Source of the DNA: Streptomyces bambusae
Lineage (GTDB): Bacteria > Actinomycetota > Actinomycetes > Streptomycetales > Streptomycetaceae
Length of the DNA: 64,000 bases
Direction of reading: 5' to 3'
Assembly (NCBI RefSeq): GCF_020532645.1
Contig: NZ_JAJAUZ010000014.1
Span: forward strand, 62,001 to 126,000
Numbering within the stretch: position 1 is the stretch's first letter; every line of letters begins with the position of its first letter. The position numbers and the translations under genes are program-made. Shown one piece after another: positions 59,091-64,000 of this stretch. Under the pieces are notes generated by a model that was not told the DNA's origin, searched no databases, and worked only from the letters and a program-made list of their open reading frames with translations.

Positions 59091-61260
59091 CCCTGCGGGG
59101 GGCTGCGGTGAGGGTGCGGGAGAGGGCTCGGGTCGACGCGGGGCGGCCGTCGGCCGTGCCGGCGATCGCGACGAGCGGCGGGACCCAGCCGTGCGCGGCG
59201 ATCCGCTGCGCCACCTCGTACGCGACGCTGCCGCCCCCGGAGAAGCAGCCCAGCAGCAGCGGCTCACCGGCTTCGAGCAGCGGGCGGGCCGCGGCCAGGC
59301 AGGCCGCGGCATCGGCCGGGGAGACGACCGTGGCGACCGCCTCGGGACCCCGGTACACCTCGGCGAGCGCGTCGTAACAGCCCTCGGGCACGCCGGGCGG
59401 CGGCACGAGCAGCACCGTCCCGGCCCCCGCCCGCGCGGCCGGCCGCAGCGTGCGCAGCCCCTCCTCCTCCGGCGCGGCCGGGAACGGCCCGTCGTCGTCC
59501 GCGTACACGTCGTCGTCCGCGGACACGTCCGCGTCCGCGGCCGACGGCCACACGGCCGGCGGCAGCGTCTGCAGGACCTCCGAGACGCGGGTGGTGTTGT
59601 CGACGAGGACCGGGAAGTCGCGCAGCAGCTGGGCTGTGCGGACGAGGGCGGCGGACGCCTCCGGGTCCGTGATGCGGGCCCGGTCGTTGACGGCGGTCAG
59701 CAGCAGGGCGCCCTCCGCGTCGTGGTGCGCGCTGATGACGATCGGCTGCGGCGTGTACGGCCCCACCGCCTGCGGCAGGTCCACGCGGACGCCCTCCGCG
59801 CCGAGTTCGCTCCACAGCGGGTCCCGGCCGTCCGGCACCGGCGCCGGGGCGTCGAACGACACCAGCGAGTCCGTGAGCTCCGCGGACTCGGCCCGGCCGC
59901 TCCACCGGCGGACCTGGCCCGCCGACACCCACTCGTACGCGGCCGCGCCCAGCGACCGGTCCCGCAGGTCGCCCAGCAGGCGCTCCACCGGGGCCGCGGG
60001 GTCGACGACGACGTGCAGCGGAAGCGCGTTGCGCAGCGGTGCCGGGATCCCGGCCGCGCCCTCCATCGCGATGCCGCGGCCGGAGACGGTCGTGCCGAAC
60101 GCCACGGACGCCGGCGCCGGCCCGTTGCCCCCGGCCCGGTACAGCAGCAGCGACCAGGCCGCGTGCAGGGCGGTGCTCTCGGTGGCGCCGAGCCCGGCGG
60201 CCCAGTGCCGCAGCCGGACGGCCTCGTGCGGGGTCAGCCGTTTGCGGGCCAGCCCGTGGCCGCGGCGGGCCGTGCCGCGACCGGCGGCGGGGGCGGGCAG
60301 CGTACGGGCGCCGGCCGGCGGTGCGGCGACGGCCCAGAACGCGCGCGGCGCGGTCAGGTCCCGGCCGGCCACCCAGCGCAGGTGGTCGCGCAGGTCGGGA
60401 CGGCGTTCGCCGCCGGTGGCCCGGCCGGCCAGGTACGCCCGGTAGAACGCGCGCAGCAGCAGCCGCACGCTCCAGCCGTCGAGCATGGCGTGGTGGTACG
60501 TCAGCAGCACGCGGGTCGGGCCGGCGGGGCCGGGTTGCTCGTCGAGCAGCGCGATGCGCAGCAGGCCGGGCCGGTGCAGGTCGAAGGCGCGCAGCCGCTC
60601 GCCGACCAGAAGCGAGTGCCACTCGGCGGAACCGTGCGGATGCCGGACGACCTGCGGCGAGGCCTGGCGGTGTACGGCCACCTGCGGCGCGGTGCCGGCC
60701 GCCGTCGCGGCGTCGGCGTCGGCGCCGGAGCGGGCGCGGTCGGCGAACGCGGCCCGCAGCACGGGCTCCTGTGCGAACACGGCCTCCCAGGCCGCCTCGA
60801 AGCGTTCGGTGTCCAGCGGCCCGTACCAACGCCAGTGCAGCTGCTCCACGTGCAGCCCGTCCCCGGGACGGCCGGTCAGCACGTCGAGCAGCACCTCGCG
60901 CTGCCGGGGGCTCGCGGGCAGGCCGGGAGCGGCCGCGGCGGCCGCGGCGGCCTGAGCGGCGCCGGGCGCGGGCGCCGCTTCCGCGGCCTCGGCCACCGGG
61001 GCGGCCGGCGCCGCGCCGCGGGCGGAGGCCGGCGGCTGCGGGCACGGGGCCGGGGCCGTCAGGAGGTCGGCGACCAGGCCCGCCGCGTGGTCGAGCGGGA
61101 GATGGAGGGTGTGGTGGTTCGCCGTGTGGCGGCGGAGGGTGGGCGTGCCCGGCGGCAGGGCGGCGAGGGCCGCCGCCAGGGAGTCCTCGTCGAGCGGTCC
61201 GCGCAGGTCGAGCGCCGGAGCAGAACCGGGTGCGATGACCACGGTCATGGCTGCGCTCAT
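59065..61260 (-). CDS. Condensation-domain protein with truncated thioesterase tail
   Basis: 731 aa from ATG 61260. Residues 1-70 resemble the start of a condensation domain; an Ala-rich linker follows. The full C domain runs from about 112 to 550, with HHAMLDG at 256-262 (catalytic His) and FGTTVSGRGIAMEG. A thioesterase-like domain begins near 615 and shows LLGCFSGGGSVAYEVAQ (serine elbow), but the protein ends about 40 residues later, inside a dispersed repeat, without the Asp and His. It could transfer an acyl or amino group to or from a carrier. Confidence 0.88.
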   Translation of the reverse strand: MSAAMTVVIAPGSAPALDLRGPLDEDSLAAALAALPPGTPTLRRHTANHHTLHLPLDHAAGLVADLLTAPAPCPQPPASARGAAPAAPVAEAAEAAPAPGAAQAAAAAAAAPGLPASPRQREVLLDVLTGRPGDGLHVEQLHWRWYGPLDTERFEAAWEAVFAQEPVLRAAFADRARSGADADAATAAGTAPQVAVHRQASPQVVRHPHGSAEWHSLLVGERLRAFDLHRPGLLRIALLDEQPGPAGPTRVLLTYHHAMLDGWSVRLLLRAFYRAYLAGRATGGERRPDLRDHLRWVAGRDLTAPRAFWAVAAPPAGARTLPAPAAGRGTARRGHGLARKRLTPHEAVRLRHWAAGLGATESTALHAAWSLLLYRAGGNGPAPASVAFGTTVSGRGIAMEGAAGIPAPLRNALPLHVVVDPAAPVERLLGDLRDRSLGAAAYEWVSAGQVRRWSGRAESAELTDSLVSFDAPAPVPDGRDPLWSELGAEGVRVDLPQAVGPYTPQPIVISAHHDAEGALLLTAVNDRARITDPEASAALVRTAQLLRDFPVLVDNTTRVSEVLQTLPPAVWPSAADADVSADDDVYADDDGPFPAAPEEEGLRTLRPAARAGAGTVLLVPPPGVPEGCYDALAEVYRGPEAVATVVSPADAAACLAAARPLLEAGEPLLLGCFSGGGSVAYEVAQRIAAHGWVPPLVAIAGTADGRPASTRALSRTLTAAPRRAPSSPAGV

Positions 61261-61432
61261 CCGCTCCTCCTCGTCTCGGCGTCACGCCGGGGTGGCGTCA
61301 CACTTCAAAGGGGACGAGTATCGGACCGGCGCCCACGGAACGCTGACACGGCTCTGACACGGCGCCGGAGCCCCGCCGGAGGACCCGTCGGGCAGCCCGC
61401 CCGGACGGCCCGGCGGATCCGCCGGCGACGGC

Positions 61433-62398
61433 CTACGCGGCCAGGGTCCGGATCGCCGTCTCCGCGTACCGCTTGGCCAGACCGAGGGTGGCCGTGCTGT
61501 TGCGGCCCAGGGCCTCGCGGACGTGGCGGCGGGCCGTGGTCAGGTCGGCGCCGGGACCCAGGATGCGTTCGACGGCCTCCTCGCGCAGGAGGACGGTGTG
61601 CTGGGAGACGGCGGTGACGCCCGTCTCGTCGGGGATCAGGGACCACTCGCCGGTGTGGGCGGCCATCAGCGCCGGCGTGGCGGTCTGCTTGTAGACGATC
61701 CGGCCGGCGGCCGGGAAGCAGACCCGGACCGACTCCGTGGTGTGCACGGCACCGTCCGCCGTCAGGGAGTCCATCGCCAGCAGCTGGACGCCCGGCGCGG
61801 TCTCGACGACGTCGGCGCGGACCACGTGCGGCACCCGGTCCTGCCAGTCCCCGACGTCGTACAGGAACTGGTACACCAGGTCGGCCGGCCCGTTCACGCG
61901 CACCGAGTCCTCGAAGGACAGCAGCAGCCCGTCGAACCGCGGCCAGCGTTCCGCGGCCGCCTTCAGCGCGTCCAGCCCGGCCCGGCCCTCGGCCTCGGCG
62001 GCCTGCCGGACCCGTGCGGCGTCCGCGGCCCGGCCGCCGGCCACCGTGAACTCCTGGAACAGCGCCAGCCGGGACCGCCCGGCGCCCAGCGGCTCCACGA
62101 TCCAGCTGCCGGCCAGCTCCGCGACCGGCGCTGCGGGGCCTTCCTGCCGGAAGTCGACCCGCAGCCCCGGTGCGTCGAGAGTCCGGTTCGAGAACCAGGA
62201 CCGGACACCGCCGCCGTCCGCCCGGACCCACGTGTGGAACCGGTCCCGGCGGCCGTCGAAGTCGAGCCTCTCGACGTGGACGCTCGTCGGGAGCAGGAGC
62301 GGCCACTTCGTCGTGTCCGCGATCAGCGCGTAGACCACGCCGGCGGGCGCGTTCACCTCCACGGCACAGGACGTCCGGTGCACCTGCTGGACCGACAT
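61433..62398 (-). CDS. Didomain aromatase/cyclase 1
   Basis: 321 aa from ATG 62398 with GGGAGG upstream (a GTG at 62404 overlaps that site). Two START/Bet v1-like halves: about 10-150 (PAGVVYALIADTTKWPLLLP) and about 170-315 (PADLVYQFLYDVGDWQDRVP). This is the ActVII/TcmN-type didomain ARO/CYC that closes and aromatises the first ring of a reduced polyketide. It is 55-60% alike by eye to its neighbour at 62502 over the whole length, so the pair is a tandem duplication. Confidence 0.93.
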   Translation of the reverse strand: MSVQQVHRTSCAVEVNAPAGVVYALIADTTKWPLLLPTSVHVERLDFDGRRDRFHTWVRADGGGVRSWFSNRTLDAPGLRVDFRQEGPAAPVAELAGSWIVEPLGAGRSRLALFQEFTVAGGRAADAARVRQAAEAEGRAGLDALKAAAERWPRFDGLLLSFEDSVRVNGPADLVYQFLYDVGDWQDRVPHVVRADVVETAPGVQLLAMDSLTADGAVHTTESVRVCFPAAGRIVYKQTATPALMAAHTGEWSLIPDETGVTAVSQHTVLLREEAVERILGPGADLTTARRHVREALGRNSTATLGLAKRYAETAIRTLAA

Positions 62399-62501
62399 CG
62401 CCACCCTCCCTCACCTTTTGCTACAGAGTCTGTCCGCAACCGCCCGAGTCCCGCTCGAGACGGCCTGGAGCCGCGGGCCGCAGGCACGGCCCGGAGCCTC
62501 G

Positions 62502-63455
62502 TCAGCGCGCGAGCGCCGACTCCGCGTGCTCCTTGGCGTACGTCATCGTCGCCGTGCTGTTGCGGCCCAGCGCCTCGCGCACGTACCGGCGGGCCGCCGC
62601 GAGGTCCGCGTCGGGGCCCAGCACCCTCGCCACCGCCTCCTCGCGCAGCACCACGCTGTGCTTCGAGGTGACGGTCGAGCCGTACGCGCCGCCCTTCACG
62701 GTCCACACGCCGGTGTGCGCCGACATCAGCGCCGGGGTGCGCGTCTGCTTGTAGACGATGCGGCCGGCCGCCGGGAAGCACACCCGCACCGACTCCGTCG
62801 TGTGCGCGGAGCCGTCCGCGGTGAGCGTGTCCATCGCCATCACCTGGACGCCGGGCAGCTCCTCCGTGAGGTCCAGCCGCGCCACGTGCGGCAGCAGCTC
62901 CGGCCACTGGTCCGCCCGCTCCAGGAACTCGTAGACCAGCTCCGGCGGGGCGTCCACGTGCACGGTGTCCTCGAAGGACATCACCAGGTCGTCGAGCCGG
63001 CCCCACTGCTCGCCCAGCGCCGCCAGGTTGCCCAGCTCGGACCTGCTGTTGGTGTCGGTGGCGCGCTCCACCCACGCGACGTCCTCGGCGCGGTCGTCCG
63101 CGACGGAGAAGTCGTGCAGCAGCACCAGCTTCGACCGGTCCGCGGCCAGCGGCTCGACGATCCAGGTGCCGGTCATCGACGACAGCGGGGCCGCCGGGAT
63201 CTCCTGCCGGAACTCGATGCGCCGCGCCGACGCGTCCAGCACCCGGCGCGAGGTCCACGACTTGATGCGGCCGTTGGCCGTCGCCCACATCCGCAGCCGC
63301 TCCTGCTCGCCGTCGAACGACAGCCGCTCGACGTGCACGTTCGGCGGGAAGTACAGCGGCCACTGGACGGCGTCCGCCAGCATGCCGTAGACGACGCCCG
63401 CGGGGGCGGCCACCTCGGTCTCGTGCACGGTACGGTGCACCCGCTCGGCCGCCAT
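62502..63455 (-). CDS. Didomain aromatase/cyclase 2
   Basis: 317 aa from ATG 63455, overlapping the ketoreductase stop (TGATG), so the two are translated together. The first half has PAGVVYGMLADAVQWPLYFP and the second PELVYEFLERADQWPELLP. Coupling to the KR suggests that this is the primary cyclase acting right after C9 reduction; the copy at 61433 may have a different ring or may be redundant. Blocks such as TTESVRVCFPAAGRIVYKQT are identical in both. Confidence 0.93.
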   Translation of the reverse strand: MAAERVHRTVHETEVAAPAGVVYGMLADAVQWPLYFPPNVHVERLSFDGEQERLRMWATANGRIKSWTSRRVLDASARRIEFRQEIPAAPLSSMTGTWIVEPLAADRSKLVLLHDFSVADDRAEDVAWVERATDTNSRSELGNLAALGEQWGRLDDLVMSFEDTVHVDAPPELVYEFLERADQWPELLPHVARLDLTEELPGVQVMAMDTLTADGSAHTTESVRVCFPAAGRIVYKQTRTPALMSAHTGVWTVKGGAYGSTVTSKHSVVLREEAVARVLGPDADLAAARRYVREALGRNSTATMTYAKEHAESALAR

Positions 63456-64000
63456 CAGAAGTTCCCCAGTCCGCCGCAGACGTTCAGCGCCTGCGCGGTC
63501 ACGGACGCGGCGAGGTCCGTCGTCAGGTAGCCGACCATGGCCGCCACCTCCTCGGGAGTCGCGTACCGCCCCAGCGGGATCTTCGCCTCGAACTGCTCCT
63601 GCACGGCGTCGGTCGTGGTGTTCCACGCCGCCGCGTAGCCGGCCCGCACGCGCTGCGCCATCGGCGTCTCCACGTACCCCGGGCACACCGCGTTGACGGT
63701 GACGCCGGTCGGCGCCAGCTCCTTGCCGAGGGCCTTGGTGAACCCGACGACGGCGTGCTTCGACGCCGAGTACGGGGCGCCCAGCAGGACGCCCTGCTTG
63801 CCCGCCGTGGACGCGATGTTGATGATGCGGCCGCCCGGCGCGCCGGCCAGGCCGCCGTTCTTCAGCACCTCCCGCGTCAGCAGGAACACGCTGTTCAGAT
63901 TGGTGTCGATGACGTCGTACCAGACCTCGTCGCTGAGGTCGGCGGTCGGACCGCCGCCGCTCCGGCCGGCGTTGTTGACCAGCACCGACACCGGGCCGAA
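63455..64000 (-). CDS. Type II polyketide ketoreductase (ActIII-like), N-terminus off the right edge
   Basis: About 181 C-terminal residues are visible. VLVNNAGRSGGG, NIASTAGKQG and APYSASKHAVVGFTKALGKEL (Tyr-x3-Lys) with VTVNAVCPGYVETPMA are typical of ActIII-class C9 ketoreductases. It ends with ALNVCGGLGNF, a class hallmark. The direction implies that ketosynthase, chain-length factor and ACP genes lie beyond the window on the right or in the same operon. Confidence 0.95.
   Translation of the reverse strand, partial: FGPVSVLVNNAGRSGGGPTADLSDEVWYDVIDTNLNSVFLLTREVLKNGGLAGAPGGRIINIASTAGKQGVLLGAPYSASKHAVVGFTKALGKELAPTGVTVNAVCPGYVETPMAQRVRAGYAAAWNTTTDAVQEQFEAKIPLGRYATPEEVAAMVGYLTTDLAASVTAQALNVCGGLGNF

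Overview
The window is very GC-rich, with Streptomyces-type codon use, GTG/TTG starts after GGAGG-like sites, TTA codons in only a couple of accessory genes, the dispersed 'GGGGCTCCGCCCCC...GCCGGCGGGGCTGG' intergenic repeat, and gamma-butyrolactone signalling genes with ARE-like operators. It is almost certainly from Streptomyces or a close relative such as Kitasatospora, and nearly all of it is secondary-metabolite DNA. I could not search databases, so I do not name a product.

Layout. (1) 1-13,000: an MMPL transporter, a type II thioesterase and an F420-type oxidoreductase on the minus strand. Facing them is a plus-strand operon: BBE-type flavin oxidase, iron-sulfur flavoprotein-like reductase, PaaK-like ligase, anthranilate-synthase-like pair, second PaaK-like ligase, 69-aa protein and MHS transporter. 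(2) 13,041-16,218: P450, two small unknown proteins and a PPTase around a perfect palindrome. (3) 16,422-20,626: a sugar/surface-type block (hexapeptide acyltransferase, NAD epimerase, regulator, GT2). (4) 20,696-27,754: proline-dehydrogenase-like enzyme, shortened ATP-grasp protein, XRE-TPR regulator, tandem carrier protein, a 51-aa secreted peptide, thioesterase, AhpD-fold protein and SDR, tied together by TTGGCAA-N4-TTGCCAA sites. (5) 27,832-34,822, minus strand: MFS exporter, three full ATP-grasp ligases, serine acetyltransferase and a CysK-type PLP enzyme. (6) 35,040-46,295, plus strand: TauD dioxygenase, HpcH/SbnG-like aldolase, second CysK-type enzyme, asparagine synthetase, PrpF/DapF-fold isomerase, acyl-CoA dehydrogenase, dihydroorotase-like amidohydrolase, FAD monooxygenase with an SH3-like tail, and a second MHS transporter. 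(7) 46,387-48,730: second AhpD-fold protein, secreted SGNH-like hydrolase, GtrA-like protein. (8) 48,754-54,197: SDR, P450, ArpA-type receptor, AfsA-type synthase and a second TetR regulator. (9) 54,461 to the right edge, minus strand: the end of an aromatic type II polyketide operon (KR, two didomain aromatase/cyclases, C domain with a cut-off thioesterase, acyl-CoA dehydrogenase, PPTase, ACCase epsilon-like subunit, small protein).

How the parts may work together (inference). There is no modular NRPS. Carboxylic acids could be activated by the PaaK-like and ATP-grasp enzymes. Anthranilate-like and beta-substituted-alanine-like building blocks could be made locally. Free-standing carrier, condensation, thioesterase and PPTase components could handle transfer. 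Control appears layered: gamma-butyrolactone receptor with AREs, TTA codons in a P450 and a transporter, and a candidate secreted-peptide/XRE-TPR (RRNPP-like) circuit with its own operator. That circuit is the most promising undescribed system here.
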